Below, in pieces: positions 9,746 to 19,922 of a DNA stretch of 64,000 nt. The position numbers and the translations under genes were made by a program. The notes beneath the pieces were generated by a model that was given only the letters and a program-made list of their open reading frames with translations, ran no database searches and was not told where the DNA came from. Within the stretch, counting starts at the first letter, position 1. Each line of letters opens with the position of its first letter. Where the stretch lies: positions 1 through 64,000 of the forward strand of contig NZ_JPOC01000007.1 in the NCBI RefSeq assembly GCF_000738775.1. The letters are read 5' to 3'. The stretch comes from Prescottella defluvii. GTDB taxonomy: Bacteria; Actinomycetota; Actinomycetes; Mycobacteriales; Mycobacteriaceae.

Positions 9746-10465
9746 TCACTCCGCGTCGTGCAGGACGAGGCCGAGGGTGCGGCGGAGGCCGCTGCGCACG
9801 GTGCTGACACCGTGCCGCATCGGCGCCGCGGACCAGCCGCGCACCGACTGCACCGGCCGGTCACTGGTGGTGAACACGAACGCATGCCCCTGCCGCAGCA
9901 CGGTGGCGGTGCCGCGGGACTGCGCGCGGGCGCGTTGCTCCACGAGCAGGAACTCGCCGCCCTCGAAATCGACACCCGGTTGGCCGAGCCCAATCACCAC
10001 CTGCAGGGGAAACACCAACTCTCCGTACAGGTCCCGGTGCAGCGCGTTCCAGTCGTCCGGTCCGTAGCGCAGCAGCAGCGGGGTGGGCCGGCGCTGCCCG
10101 GCGGCGTGACACATCTCGAGCCACTCGTCGAGGGTGTCCGGCCACGGCGCTGGCCGGCCGAGCCGCCACGCCCACTCGCGGGCCACGGGCAGCAGTTTCA
10201 CGTAGAACATCGATCGCATCTCGGCGATGGGCGCGGGCAGCGGGTAGTCGAAGTACCGGTACTGCCCTGCCCCGTAGCGGTGCCGCGCCATGTCGACGGT
10301 GGACCGGAACCGGCCGGCGTCGTCGTACAGGTCCGCCAGCTCCCGGCATTCGTCCCGCGTGAGCAGTGGCCGGGCACTCTGAGCGCCGCCGGACGTGTCG
10401 AGCTCGTCGAGTAGCGGAGCCCAGTCGACGGCGTCGACGCGGTCGGTCAGCGGCGCGGCGCTCAT
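9746..10465 (-). CDS. 2OG-Fe(II) oxygenase in the alkylation-repair operon
   Basis: The 239-residue protein is a second alpha-ketoglutarate/Fe(II) oxygenase, closer to the prolyl-4-hydroxylase type than to AlkB. Ligands visible are His143 and Asp145 (ALHRDLYGELVFPLQ) and a distal histidine in MRHGVSTV, followed by the cosubstrate arginine in GLRRTLGLVLHDA. The start (ATG at 10465) overlaps the stop of the methyltransferase gene by 4 bases (ATGA), indicating translational coupling. Context suggests a role in repair of alkylated nucleic acid, but the substrate cannot be read from sequence. Confidence 0.85.
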   Translation of the reverse strand: MSAAPLTDRVDAVDWAPLLDELDTSGGAQSARPLLTRDECRELADLYDDAGRFRSTVDMARHRYGAGQYRYFDYPLPAPIAEMRSMFYVKLLPVAREWAWRLGRPAPWPDTLDEWLEMCHAAGQRRPTPLLLRYGPDDWNALHRDLYGELVFPLQVVIGLGQPGVDFEGGEFLLVEQRARAQSRGTATVLRQGHAFVFTTSDRPVQSVRGWSAAPMRHGVSTVRSGLRRTLGLVLHDAE

Positions 10466-11061
10466 GCCGCCTCCAACGTCAGCAGCGCGCGTTTGGTCTC
10501 GACGCCGCCCGCGTACTGGCCCATGCTGCCGTCGCTGCGGACCACCCGGTGGCACGGCACGAACAGCGGCAGCGGGTTGGTGGCGCATGCGGAGCCGACC
10601 GCGCGGACGGCGCGGGGGCTGCCGGCGGCCTCGGCGACCTGCGCGTAACTGGCGGTGCTGCCGTAGGCGATGTCGGGCAGGCGGGTGAGGACGGTGCGCC
10701 GGAAGCCGCTCGACAGCCGCAGGTCCAGTGGGACATCGAAGTGGGTGCGCCGGTGCGCGAAGTACTCGTCGAGTTGCCGGGCGGCGGCGTCGAGCCGTCC
10801 CGGGGCCTCGAGGATGCGCGGGCTCACCTGCTGGGCCAGCATCGCCAGCACGGCGTCGTGGTCCTCGCGCGGGTAGGCGACGCGGACCAGGCCGATGTCG
10901 GTGGCGGCGAGCATCAGCCGTCCGACGGGGGTGTCGACGGTGCGGTAGGCGAGGTCGAGCAGGCCGTCGCGGTCGGCGGCGGCCGTCAGACGGGCGTGCA
11001 GGGCACTCAGTGCGTCGGCGGCGGCGCCGTCGTGTGCATCGGGGAACGTCAGGGCGCTCAT
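10462..11061 (-). CDS. ogt: methylated-DNA-protein-cysteine methyltransferase (second copy)
   Basis: The 199-residue protein is an O6-methylguanine-DNA methyltransferase. The acceptor is Cys170 in LFVPCHRVVRSDG; the DNA-binding helix-turn-helix precedes it (SSGFRRTVLTRLPDIAYGSTASYAQVA, split around residues 118-143). The N-terminal extension of about 30 residues is longer than in the other copy at 11614. It starts with an ATG that overlaps the sigma factor stop by 4 bases and ends overlapping the next gene, so three genes are coupled in a row. It repairs O6-alkylguanine stoichiometrically and is consumed in doing so. Confidence 0.93.
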   Translation of the reverse strand: MSALTFPDAHDGAAADALSALHARLTAAADRDGLLDLAYRTVDTPVGRLMLAATDIGLVRVAYPREDHDAVLAMLAQQVSPRILEAPGRLDAAARQLDEYFAHRRTHFDVPLDLRLSSGFRRTVLTRLPDIAYGSTASYAQVAEAAGSPRAVRAVGSACATNPLPLFVPCHRVVRSDGSMGQYAGGVETKRALLTLEAA

Positions 11062-11627
11062 CGTGCGACTCCTTCCTGTGCGAGCGGTTCGGTGTCGGCG
11101 GCCGGGTAGGTCCGTCGCAGCCGGGCGACGCCGTCGGACGCGGCCCGGCGGGCGGCGGCGGTGCTGTTGCCGAGGATTCCGGCGACCTCCGCGTACGGCA
11201 GGCCGGCCAGGTGGTGGTAGACCACCGCGGCGCGCTGGGTGAACGGCAGGTCCGCGAGCGCGTCCCACAGTTCGTGATTCCACGAGCCGGGTAGCCCCGT
11301 CGCGGTGGCCCGGTCCGGCAGCTCGTCGGTGGGGACGGGAACCCGCTGTCTTGTCCGATGGACGTCGACGGCCTTGCGGTGCGCGATGGTCACCAACCAC
11401 GCCTCGACGTTGGCGCCCGGCGCAAGGTCCGGGTAGGCGCGCAGCGCGGAAAGGAAGGTCTCGGACCAGGCGTCCTCGGCGTCGACGGGCCCGAGCAGTG
11501 CCCGGCACACCCGCAGCACCACCGGCCCGTGCTCGGTGACGATCTTCTCGAACGGTTTCAGTGCCACACCCTGTAGACGCTCCGGGTCGCCGGAACGTGA
11601 GGTTCGATCCGCGTCAGAACAGTCCAT
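11058..11627 (-). CDS. ECF-type RNA polymerase sigma factor in the repair operon
   Basis: The 189-residue protein has a sigma-70 region 2 (VTEHGPVVLRVCRALLGP, DAEDAWSETFLSALRAYPDL, AWLVTIAHRKAVDVHR) and region 4 (LADLPFTQRAAVVYHHLAGLPYAEVAGILG split over residues 128-157), so it is an ECF sigma factor. It lies between two methyltransferase genes, overlapping the upstream one by 14 bases and the downstream one by 4. No anti-sigma gene is adjacent. Context suggests it controls an alkylation-damage response, which is inference. A shorter start at an internal GTG (VALKPFEK) is possible. Confidence 0.88.
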   Translation of the reverse strand: MDCSDADRTSRSGDPERLQGVALKPFEKIVTEHGPVVLRVCRALLGPVDAEDAWSETFLSALRAYPDLAPGANVEAWLVTIAHRKAVDVHRTRQRVPVPTDELPDRATATGLPGSWNHELWDALADLPFTQRAAVVYHHLAGLPYAEVAGILGNSTAAARRAASDGVARLRRTYPAADTEPLAQEGVAR

Positions 11628-12117
11628 CCTGGATTCCCACGGACGCCGGGCTCTCCAGGTCGAGCAGGAACTGCTTGCGCTCGAGCCCGCCGGCGTATCC
11701 GGTGAGCGAGCCGTCGCTGCCGACCACTCGGTGGCACGGCACGATGATGCCGATCGGGTTCCGCCCGTTCGCGGCCGCCACCGCGCGTATCGCGGCGACA
11801 TTGCCGAGATGTTCCGCGAGCTGCAGGTACGTCCACGTCTGCCCGTACGGGATGGTGCGCAGTGCCGCCCACACCCGCTGCTGGAACTCGGTGCCCCGCG
11901 GCGCCAGCGGCACCGTGAACTCGGTGCGCTCCCCGGCGAAGTATTCGGTGAGTTGCGCGATCACGTCGTCGAAGCCGGTGTCGGTGCGTGGGCCGAACCG
12001 CTCGCGCTCGGGCAGGTGCCGCTGCAGGTGCATGTACAGCCCGCACAGGCCCTCGGAGTTGCGGACCAGCGTCAACGGCCCCACGGGCGAATCGACGACG
12101 GTGTGTTCGGCATCCAC
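11614..12117 (-). CDS. ogt: methylated-DNA-protein-cysteine methyltransferase (first copy)
   Basis: The 167-residue protein is a classical Ogt/MGMT. The acceptor is Cys128 in GIIVPCHRVVGSDGSLTGYAGG, preceded by the DNA-binding segment TEFQQRVWAALRTIPYGQT. It starts with a GTG at 12117 behind GGGAGG, the first gene of a five-gene operon running leftwards (ogt, sigma, ogt, 2OG oxygenase, alkB). It is divergent from the gene at 12175 with only 57 bases between them, so the operon promoter must lie in that gap. Confidence 0.93.
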   Translation of the reverse strand: MDAEHTVVDSPVGPLTLVRNSEGLCGLYMHLQRHLPERERFGPRTDTGFDDVIAQLTEYFAGERTEFTVPLAPRGTEFQQRVWAALRTIPYGQTWTYLQLAEHLGNVAAIRAVAAANGRNPIGIIVPCHRVVGSDGSLTGYAGGLERKQFLLDLESPASVGIQDGLF

Positions 12118-12174
12118 GGCTCCGATCCTCCCAGCAACCACCGACAGTCCACGAACCTCGGGCAGGATTGCAGG

Positions 12175-12768
12175 ATGCCGCTTCTCCCCAATCCGCTCCA
12201 ACTCGTCTCGACCGTGCAGAACGTGGCCCAGTGGTCGGTCGACACGGCCACGTTCGTCGTCGGCCTCCCCGCCCGGGTGTCGGCGCTGCTCGACGAGGCC
12301 GACGGCCTGGTGCGGCAGGTGTCGGGCGTGGTCGACGGCGCCGCTCGCGCGGTGGCCGCGGCGGACGCCGTGATCGCGGCGTGCGCGACCCTGGTCGACC
12401 GCACCGCGGTGGTCGCGTCCGAGACCGAGGTGGTCGTCGGATCCGCGGCCCGTTCGGCCGCCGTCGCCGACGAGCTGCTCGCGATCTACCGGCCCCTCGC
12501 CCTGGACGCGGCGCCGCTGGCGACCCGGTTCGTCGACGAGATCAGCGAGGACGAGGTGCACGCCGCGGTCGCACTGTTCGACCAGCTGCCCGAGATGACC
12601 GCGCGCCTGACCGCGCTGATGCCGATCCTCGCGACCCTCGACACCGTCTCCCCCGAGATCCACGAACTGCTCGAGGTGGTCAAGGACGTACGACAAGCGA
12701 TCATCGGAGTTCCCGGATTCGGCTTCTTCCGGCGGCGTGGGGAGGACAAACTGGGAGAGGGCGAATGA
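12175..12768 (+). CDS. hypothetical helical protein
   Basis: The 197-residue protein has no recognisable domain. It is predicted to be almost wholly helical, rich in Ala, Val and Asp/Glu with heptad-like spacing (VSGVVDGAARAVAAADAVIA), with no signal peptide or membrane helix, and a Phe/Arg-rich tail (GFGFFRRRGEDK). The pattern recalls phasin-like amphipathic proteins but no specific match can be claimed. It is divergent from the alkylation-repair operon. Confidence 0.7.
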   Translation: MPLLPNPLQLVSTVQNVAQWSVDTATFVVGLPARVSALLDEADGLVRQVSGVVDGAARAVAAADAVIAACATLVDRTAVVASETEVVVGSAARSAAVADELLAIYRPLALDAAPLATRFVDEISEDEVHAAVALFDQLPEMTARLTALMPILATLDTVSPEIHELLEVVKDVRQAIIGVPGFGFFRRRGEDKLGEGE

Positions 12769-12879
12769 TCGGCGCTCCCGCCCGGAACCCCTGAACGGGA
12801 ATTCAGTGCACGCTCCGGGCCCGGCACAGTGCCGTGAACTCCCGTTCGACGCTTCGATGGGAAGGGAAGGAAGAGCCAG

Positions 12880-13383
12880 ATGGATCCGCAACCGCGAGGC
12901 ACGCTCGTCCGCACGCCCGACGGCGTCGACCTGAGCATCACCCGCACGTTCGACGCTCCGATCGCCGACATCTGGGCGTCGCTCACCGAATCCGATCGCA
13001 CTGCAGGATGGTTCGGCCCCTGGGAGGGAGAACCGGGCGCCGGCAAGACGATCCGCGTGCAGTTGGCGTTCGAGGAGGACACCCCGTGGAGCGAGATGCG
13101 CATCGACGCGTGCGATCCGCCGCGGCGCCTCGCGCTGTCGGTGACCGATCCGGGCGGGGCGTGGCGGCTGTCCGCCGATCTGCGTGAAGCCGACGGAACC
13201 ACCGAGCTGATCCTCACGCATCTCGGCATCCCCGTCGACACGGTCAGCGAGGTGGGTCCCGGGTGGGAGTACTACCTGGACATGCTCGCCGCGGCGCGCG
13301 ACGGCACGCCACTGCCCGAGTTCGACGACTATTTCCCGGCGCAGAGCGGGTACTACCGCGGGTTGGCCGACGATCTCGCCTAG
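12880..13383 (+). CDS. SRPBCC/AHSA1-domain protein
   Basis: The 167-residue protein has the START-like AHSA1 pattern: SITRTFDAPIADIWASLTES followed by GWFGPWEGEPGAG and a C-terminal GPGWEYYLDMLAAA helix. Such proteins bind hydrophobic ligands or act as Hsp90 co-chaperone-like domains; the ligand is not known. GGAAGGAAG lies upstream of the ATG. Its stop overlaps the convergent deacetylase stop within the palindrome CTAG (13380-13383). Confidence 0.85.
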   Translation: MDPQPRGTLVRTPDGVDLSITRTFDAPIADIWASLTESDRTAGWFGPWEGEPGAGKTIRVQLAFEEDTPWSEMRIDACDPPRRLALSVTDPGGAWRLSADLREADGTTELILTHLGIPVDTVSEVGPGWEYYLDMLAAARDGTPLPEFDDYFPAQSGYYRGLADDLA

Positions 13384-14195
13384 GCGGTCGCCACGCTGCG
13401 GCGGAGGAACACGTCGTCGAGCGTGACCATCGACAGGTTCCGTTCCCGGATGATGTCGACCAGTTGGCCGTACACCCGGGTGACCGGCAGGTGGTTGGCG
13501 TGCCCGATCACGATCGACTGCGCGACGAAGTACTTGCGCGCGCACTCGAGCAGGTACTGCTCGGTGACGATCCCCGAGTCCGACAGCGAACCGTGCCACA
13601 GCGTCGGCACGGTGTAGCCGTGGTCGGCGGCGATCCGGTCGACGGTGGCGTCGCGGTACCCGAACGGCGGACGGTAGTACGGGGTGCCGTCGACGCCGAA
13701 GGTGTTGTGCAGGAACGTCTTGGTGCGCTGGAACTGTGACGCGGCCGCCCCGGTCGACAGTTTGGTCAGGTCGGGGTGATCCCAGGTGTGGCTGCCGAGT
13801 TGGATCTGGCCGCTCTCCACCAGCGGCCGCAGCGCGTCCCGGTGGATGGTCCACGAGTCGTAGACGGCGGTGACGAAGAATGTGAACCGGGCACCGGTGT
13901 CCTTCGCGAACTGGATGTAGGCGCCGACGACGTCGGGGCTGGTGCCGTCGTCCACGGTGAGGGCGATGTTGCTGCCCGGGCCGGGAATGGCGCTCACGAC
14001 ACCCGGCGGCAGTGCGATCCGCGCGGACGACGGCGGCGGACCCGGCAGCAGGGGCGGCGGTGGTGTCGTCGTGGATGGCACGGGTGGGGTCGACGACGGA
14101 GGCACCGCGATCTCCTCGCCGTGCGCGATGGTGCAGCCGGTCGTCAGCGATGCCGCGCCGGCCGCCAACACGGTGAGGAATCCTCGTCTGTCCAC
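13380..14195 (-). CDS. polysaccharide deacetylase lipoprotein
   Basis: The 271-residue protein is an exported NodB-fold (carbohydrate esterase 4) deacetylase. A twin-arginine-like start (MDRRGFLTVL) leads to a lipobox SLTTGC, so it should be anchored in the membrane, followed by a Pro/Ser/Thr-rich linker (residues 30-60). The catalytic motifs are ALTVDDGTSP (Asp-Asp), SHTWDHPDL (His-x3-His) and YYRPPFGYRD. The substrate is probably peptidoglycan or another wall glycan. The C-terminal part has the histidine of motif 5 in VIGHANH. Confidence 0.9.
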   Translation of the reverse strand: MDRRGFLTVLAAGAASLTTGCTIAHGEEIAVPPSSTPPVPSTTTPPPPLLPGPPPSSARIALPPGVVSAIPGPGSNIALTVDDGTSPDVVGAYIQFAKDTGARFTFFVTAVYDSWTIHRDALRPLVESGQIQLGSHTWDHPDLTKLSTGAAASQFQRTKTFLHNTFGVDGTPYYRPPFGYRDATVDRIAADHGYTVPTLWHGSLSDSGIVTEQYLLECARKYFVAQSIVIGHANHLPVTRVYGQLVDIIRERNLSMVTLDDVFLRRSVATA

Positions 14196-14231
14196 GCGGC
14201 GAAGCGTAGAGACGGCGCTGTCGGGCTCCGG

Positions 14232-14747
14232 TCAGCCACGCCGCTCGGTGACGTTGTCGTGATCTTGCGCGCGAACGGATTTCGTGAGCAACGGCAAGGT
14301 TCGGAACTGCACGATCTCCGACAGCACCACCACCGACACCGACCGGGCCACCGTCGACGAGTGGTGCAGTGCGATCAGCAGCGCCTGCAGGTCGTCGTGC
14401 GATGCGGCCGCGACCCGGCACAGGACGTCGCCGACGCCGGTGGTGGCCCACGCCTGGACCACCTCGGGATACTCCTCGAGTTCCCGAGTGAGCTGTCCGA
14501 GTGAGCCCTGCGCGATCTCCAGCGTGACGAACGCCTGGACCGGGTATCCGGCTGTGCGCAAATCGATCTCGGGCCCGTATCCGGTGACGATCCCGGCTTC
14601 CTCGAGCCGCCGCAGCCGGGCCTGGACCGTCGCACGGGCGACCCCGGCGCGGCGGGACAGTTCGAGGATCCCGATCCGGGGATCGCCGCGCAGGCGCGTG
14701 ATCAGGTCGACGTCGAGCTCGTCGAGCCGGTGCCCGCCCCGATCCAT
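14232..14747 (-). CDS. Lrp/AsnC-family transcriptional regulator
   Basis: The 171-residue protein has an N-terminal helix-turn-helix (DELDVDLITRLRGDPRIGIL, then SRRAGVARATVQARLRRLEEAGIV) and a C-terminal RAM ligand-binding domain (about 70-150, VQAFVTLEIAQGSLGQL, VVQAWATTGVGDVLCRVAA). It likely senses an amino acid or related metabolite. It lies just downstream of the universal stress gene (7 bases) in the same direction. No transporter or catabolic gene next to it reveals its target. Confidence 0.9.
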   Translation of the reverse strand: MDRGGHRLDELDVDLITRLRGDPRIGILELSRRAGVARATVQARLRRLEEAGIVTGYGPEIDLRTAGYPVQAFVTLEIAQGSLGQLTRELEEYPEVVQAWATTGVGDVLCRVAAASHDDLQALLIALHHSSTVARSVSVVVLSEIVQFRTLPLLTKSVRAQDHDNVTERRG

Positions 14748-14754
14748 GGCGATG

Positions 14755-15606
14755 TCACGGGGTGACGCGGGAGCGGGCGACGATCACCGGGCACTGCGCG
14801 TGGTACAGCAGCGATTGGGATGTTGAACCGAGGAGCGCGCTCTCGAAACCACCACGACCCCGGCTGCCGACGACCATCGAACGGGCGGTGGCGCTGAGCG
14901 CGACGAGGTGCTTAGTGGGGCCGGCCTCCGCGATCACGGTCTCGACCTGAACCGACGGGAACTTGGCGCCCAGGGTCGCGATCAATCGTTCGATCCGGCC
15001 GCGGGCCTCCTCGTCGGCTTCCTTGGTGCCGCGACGCCGGCGCGCGTGCACGGCCGTCATCTCGGTGTGCCGGATCGACGCCTCCTGCATCGCGGTTCCG
15101 ACGACGATGTCGGCGCTGTCGGAATGGTCGACGCCGGCGACGACGGGACCGGAGGTGGGCGGGATCGGGCTGCCGTCGGCGCCGCGCACCACAGCGACCG
15201 TGCACTTGGCGTGATGCGCGAGTGAGAGGGCAGTGGAGCCGAGGACCATCCGTTCGAAGAAACCGGCCCCCACCGAGCCGACCACCAGCAGGCTGGCCTT
15301 CTCCGAGAGGTCGACGAACGCCCGATTGACCCGGCCGCGAAGCAGTTCCACCTCGATGTCGATGGTGTAGTCCTCGATGGTGGCGGCCTCACGCGCGGCT
15401 TTGAGGGCCTCACGTCCGGCGGCCTCTTCTTCCTCGAGGTCGTCGGCGACGAACGGGAAGTCGTTTTCGGTGTCGATGACGTGCACCAGTTTCAGCGGCA
15501 CCTTGCGGGCGTGTGCCTCGACGGCCGCCCATTTGACGGCATGGATCGCGGCGTCGGATCCGTCGACGCCGACGATCACCGGCCTGGTCTCGTTCGCTGG
15601 TGACAT
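14755..15606 (-). CDS. universal stress protein with two Usp domains
   Basis: The 283-residue protein is a tandem UspA protein. Each half begins with a beta strand and aspartate (PVIVGVDGSDAA; PVVAGVDHSDSA) and ends with an ATP-binding G-x2-G-x9-G-S/T motif (VVGSVGAGFFERMVLGST; VVGSRGRGGFESALLGST). Both nucleotide motifs look intact. In mycobacteria such proteins belong to hypoxia and dormancy responses. GGAGTGG precedes the ATG. No DosR-like palindrome is obvious upstream. Confidence 0.93.
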   Translation of the reverse strand: MSPANETRPVIVGVDGSDAAIHAVKWAAVEAHARKVPLKLVHVIDTENDFPFVADDLEEEEAAGREALKAAREAATIEDYTIDIEVELLRGRVNRAFVDLSEKASLLVVGSVGAGFFERMVLGSTALSLAHHAKCTVAVVRGADGSPIPPTSGPVVAGVDHSDSADIVVGTAMQEASIRHTEMTAVHARRRRGTKEADEEARGRIERLIATLGAKFPSVQVETVIAEAGPTKHLVALSATARSMVVGSRGRGGFESALLGSTSQSLLYHAQCPVIVARSRVTP

Positions 15607-15705
15607 CGTCCACTCCGATCGGGTCGCGTGGTGCGCTCGTTCGGTATCAGACTAGCGGCGAAACCCGACCGGCGGCATGAGCTTGGAATGGTGGGGCGGG
15701 GGCGT

Positions 15706-17166
15706 TCAGGAGGCGATTTCGTCCGACGGACCCCGATTCGTCCGACCCGTGGCCACCTTCTCGAACTCCGTGAGACTCGCTCGGATCAACTCGATGTATC
15801 TGTCGGTGTCGGGCATCATCGCGCGATCGGCCATCACCGTCAGTGTCAGGTCTCCACCGGCGGCGGCCGCCAGGAAGTGACGCAGCCCGTCGCCGTCCAC
15901 CGGCGGCTGTCCACCGAACACAGCCACGGCCGGCGCACCGTTCAGCGTGAGGCTCTCGACCCCGAAAGCCACGTTGCTGATCATGGTGTGCCAATAGCGG
16001 AGCCGCTCGGGGTCATGGTTGGCGGCGCTACTGCCCGTGTACATGAACAGCCGCATCAGCGGCGCCGGCGCGGTCTCCATCGCAATTGCGGCCCGGCGAA
16101 CCGCGGTATTCGAGGTGCGTGCCTTCTCGGACTTCGACGATTCGGCGATGCGCGCGACCCGCTCGAGCGGGTCCTCGATGTCGGTGTGCGTGTCGACGTT
16201 CATGATCGCCAACTGGTTTGCCGACTCCCACTTCTCCACTTTCCGCACGGATCGGGGCACCATCGCGACGAGCGAGCCCCGGTGCCGCTCGCCTTTCTCG
16301 GTAAGGTAGCGCGCGAGCGCATTTCCCACGACGGCGAGCAGGGCGTCGTTCACGGTTGCTCCGGGAACAGCTTCTCTGATGCGGCGCAGTGATTCCGTGG
16401 GCAGGGTGATCGGCACCATGGTGCCGGACCCGCTCACCTTGCCGTTGAATCGAATGCCAGGCTGTGCGATCCTCGCCGGCCACTCACCGGACCGCTCGGC
16501 ATCACCCACGGCTCGCGCGGCGGCACGGTTGCCGGGCACATCCTTGGCGAACTGGATCAGCTGACGCGGAATGCCCCACAGCGATTGGACGAGTAGTCGC
16601 GCCCAGAGGAACCGCGCCAGGCGGGCGGCGGCCGGTGTGGCCGTCTGATCCGAGAAGACCTTCTCCACCATCTGCAGCACCCCCAGTCCGTCGCCGATGC
16701 TGTGGTGAGCCTTGAGCGCGACCGCAGTGAGACGACCGGGCTGATCGACGATCCCACTGACACCGGTGAAGAAGTGCAGTTCCCACGGCGGTCGGGTGAG
16801 ATCCATACGCGTGCACAGCAACTCGGATAATGGCGCCTCGAGGGGCGCCCATCCGGGCTCGTCGATCGCGGTGACGCGCACGTGGGCACCCAGGTCGAGG
16901 TCGGGGTCGGAAATCCAGTGCGGATGGTCCAGGCCCAGCGGCACCCGCCGGATGCGGTGCGTGAACATGTGGTGGTGGCCGAGTCGCGCCCGGACCCACT
17001 CGATCGCGCTCTCCCGGGTGAACTCCGCGTTCAGGTACTGGGTGGTGTCGAAGACGTAGACGACCACGAAGTGCGCCAGATTGCCGTCAGTCTCCCCGTA
17101 GATGAATTCGGCATCCCGCGCCGGGATCCGACGCGTTCCCGCCGCGAACCAGTCGGCGACACTCAT
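15706..17166 (-). CDS. WS/DGAT-type acyltransferase
   Basis: The 486-residue protein belongs to the wax ester synthase/diacylglycerol acyltransferase family that makes storage lipids from acyl-CoA. The catalytic HHxxxDG is [12 protein letters not shown] (about residues 142-152); a second family motif appears as [16 protein letters not shown], and the C-terminal half carries [18 protein letters not shown] and SNVAFG. The ATG at 17166 has AAGGAGAG upstream. It is the last gene downstream of five very small genes on the same strand, with a 179-base gap, so it may share their transcript. The acceptor alcohol is not known. Confidence 0.9.
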   Translation of the reverse strand: MSVADWFAAGTRRIPARDAEFIYGETDGNLAHFVVVYVFDTTQYLNAEFTRESAIEWVRARLGHHHMFTHRIRRVPLGLDHPHWISDPDLDLGAHVRVTAIDEPGWAPLEAPLSELLCTRMDLTRPPWELHFFTGVSGIVDQPGRLTAVALKAHHSIGDGLGVLQMVEKVFSDQTATPAAARLARFLWARLLVQSLWGIPRQLIQFAKDVPGNRAAARAVGDAERSGEWPARIAQPGIRFNGKVSGSGTMVPITLPTESLRRIREAVPGATVNDALLAVVGNALARYLTEKGERHRGSLVAMVPRSVRKVEKWESANQLAIMNVDTHTDIEDPLERVARIAESSKSEKARTSNTAVRRAAIAMETAPAPLMRLFMYTGSSAANHDPERLRYWHTMISNVAFGVESLTLNGAPAVAVFGGQPPVDGDGLRHFLAAAAGGDLTLTVMADRAMMPDTDRYIELIRASLTEFEKVATGRTNRGPSDEIAS

Positions 17167-17345
17167 GCACACACTCTCCTTGAAGTCCTGCGATTCCTGA
17201 CCGCACCGGGACAAGGGAAATACTGTTCGATTGGCAAACACGAAACCGAGGACCCCGAGCCCGCTACCGGACGTGAGATCCTCGGTTTCTACCCTGGAGC
17301 GCGGCGGCGCCATGCGCCCAATGTTCGCTCCGAGTCGACCGTCTA

Positions 17346-17447
17346 TTACTCCACCGGCGGCGGGTTGATCATCTTGCTTCCCATGCCGACAAATCCGAAG
17401 AGTTGTGCGACCCACGGGATCATCGTCTGTATGTACCTCTGCAGCAT
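17346..17447 (-). CDS. 33-residue hydrophobic small protein
   Basis: A short gene encodes 33 residues, beginning [18 protein letters not shown] and ending in a PPPVE tail. It has an AAAGG ribosome binding site and no signal peptide, and looks like a single short helix with a hydrophobic face. It is the last of five consecutive tiny genes upstream of the acyltransferase. No family could be recognised. Confidence 0.55.
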   Translation of the reverse strand: MLQRYIQTMIPWVAQLFGFVGMGSKMINPPPVE

Positions 17448-17464
17448 CGTCTCAATACCTTTCG

Positions 17465-17587
17465 TCAGACGTAGGGAAGCTCGTTCATCGTTGAAAGTGT
17501 GTTCAGGTACTTGGCGAACACAACCACCAGATCGATCGAACCGAACTTTATGAGATCGGAACTGTAGGCGAGAGAATGATCGAACAT
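17465..17587 (-). CDS. 40-residue small protein
   Basis: A short gene encodes 40 residues: [20 protein letters not shown], then a hydrophobic [11 protein letters not shown] segment and a short polar tail. AAGGGA lies 5-10 bases before the ATG. There is no signal peptide. It sits 16 bases after the 71-codon gene and 17 bases before the 33-codon gene, so the small genes form one transcription unit by spacing. Confidence 0.6.
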   Translation of the reverse strand: MFDHSLAYSSDLIKFGSIDLVVVFAKYLNTLSTMNELPYV

Positions 17588-17603
17588 GCTTTCCCTTTCT
17601 TGG

Positions 17604-17819
17604 TTACTGTCCGCCGAGGGACGCGAGGGCCGTGCCGAAAGCGCCGAGCGTTCCGTCGAGGCTTCCCGCTACGGCTGACGAACCCACGGGCCACACGGCA
17701 ATCGCAGCGGTGACTGCCTTGCCCAGGACATCGCTCAACGTGTTGAACGGCCCCCAGTACTGCATATCCGATACGGACCCGAGGTCAACGCTCGTGACGA
17801 GATCGAGAATACTTCCCAC
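17604..17819 (-). CDS. 71-residue PorA/PorH-like small protein
   Basis: The gene starts with GTG behind AAGGAG and encodes 71 residues without a signal peptide. The sequence is acidic at the N terminus (MGSILDLVTSVDLGSVSDM), then rich in Ala, Val, Gly, Ser and Leu (ALASLGGQ at the end), with no Cys or Lys clusters. Size, lack of export signal and amphipathic composition resemble the wall-channel proteins PorA and PorH of corynebacteria, which are under 60 residues and acylated with mycolate. Homology is not shown; this is a resemblance only. Confidence 0.65.
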   Translation of the reverse strand: MGSILDLVTSVDLGSVSDMQYWGPFNTLSDVLGKAVTAAIAVWPVGSSAVAGSLDGTLGAFGTALASLGGQ

Positions 17820-17856
17820 AGTGCTTCACTCCTTGCGAATAGTCTGACTGGAGGCG

Positions 17857-17997
17857 TCAGAAGGGGCCCGGGATCGGCCAGGTCAGGTCGATCGACGCCG
17901 CCGATCCTCCGATCAGGGTGCCCGATAGGAATTTCGCGATGAAATCGATCATTCCTTCAGTGCCGAGCAACTCGGAAATTGAGCCCAGGTCCATCAT
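17857..17997 (-). CDS. 46-residue PorA/PorH-like small protein
   Basis: The gene has a strong ribosome binding site (AAAAGGAG, 3 bases before the first of two ATG codons). It encodes 46 residues beginning MMDLGSISELLGTEGMIDFI and ending DLTWPIPGPF. The first half is acidic and could form an amphipathic helix; Ser/Thr-Gly patches (LSGTLIGGSAAS) are in the centre. There is no signal peptide or cysteine. The size and style resemble corynebacterial PorA/PorH, but similarity has not been tested. Confidence 0.65.
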   Translation of the reverse strand: MMDLGSISELLGTEGMIDFIAKFLSGTLIGGSAASIDLTWPIPGPF

Positions 17998-18055
17998 CCG
18001 CTCCTTTTATGCCAGAGGTTGCAGCGATTGCCGCCGATCAGTACTTCTTCTGCAT

Positions 18056-18187
18056 TCAGCTCATGTTGGCGGCCTCGGCCACCGAACCCAGGATGCCGGT
18101 GGCACCGGGCACGAACGATCCGTGAAAGGTACTGTTCAGCAGTCCGGTCAGCAACGCAGCGGTCGCATCCAAAAACATCACACTCAT
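18056..18187 (-). CDS. 43-residue hydrophobic small protein, first of the cluster
   Basis: The gene encodes 43 residues beginning MSVMFLDATAALLTGLLNST and ending GSVAEAANMS, with GAAGGTGG upstream of the ATG. It has no charged N-terminal export signal. Ser, Thr and Gly residues interrupt a hydrophobic helix. It is the first of five closely spaced small genes running towards the acyltransferase, so the cluster promoter should lie to its right. Confidence 0.6.
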   Translation of the reverse strand: MSVMFLDATAALLTGLLNSTFHGSFVPGATGILGSVAEAANMS

Positions 18188-19901
<1,714 letters not shown>

Positions 19902-19922
19902 CTGCGCCGCCCCCGACACGCG

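Noticed and set aside
11614-14451. Long minus-strand frame through several genes
   Set aside because: Only its end (from 12117) is a real gene (ogt); the remainder is a shadow of the genes at 12175, 12880 and 13380.
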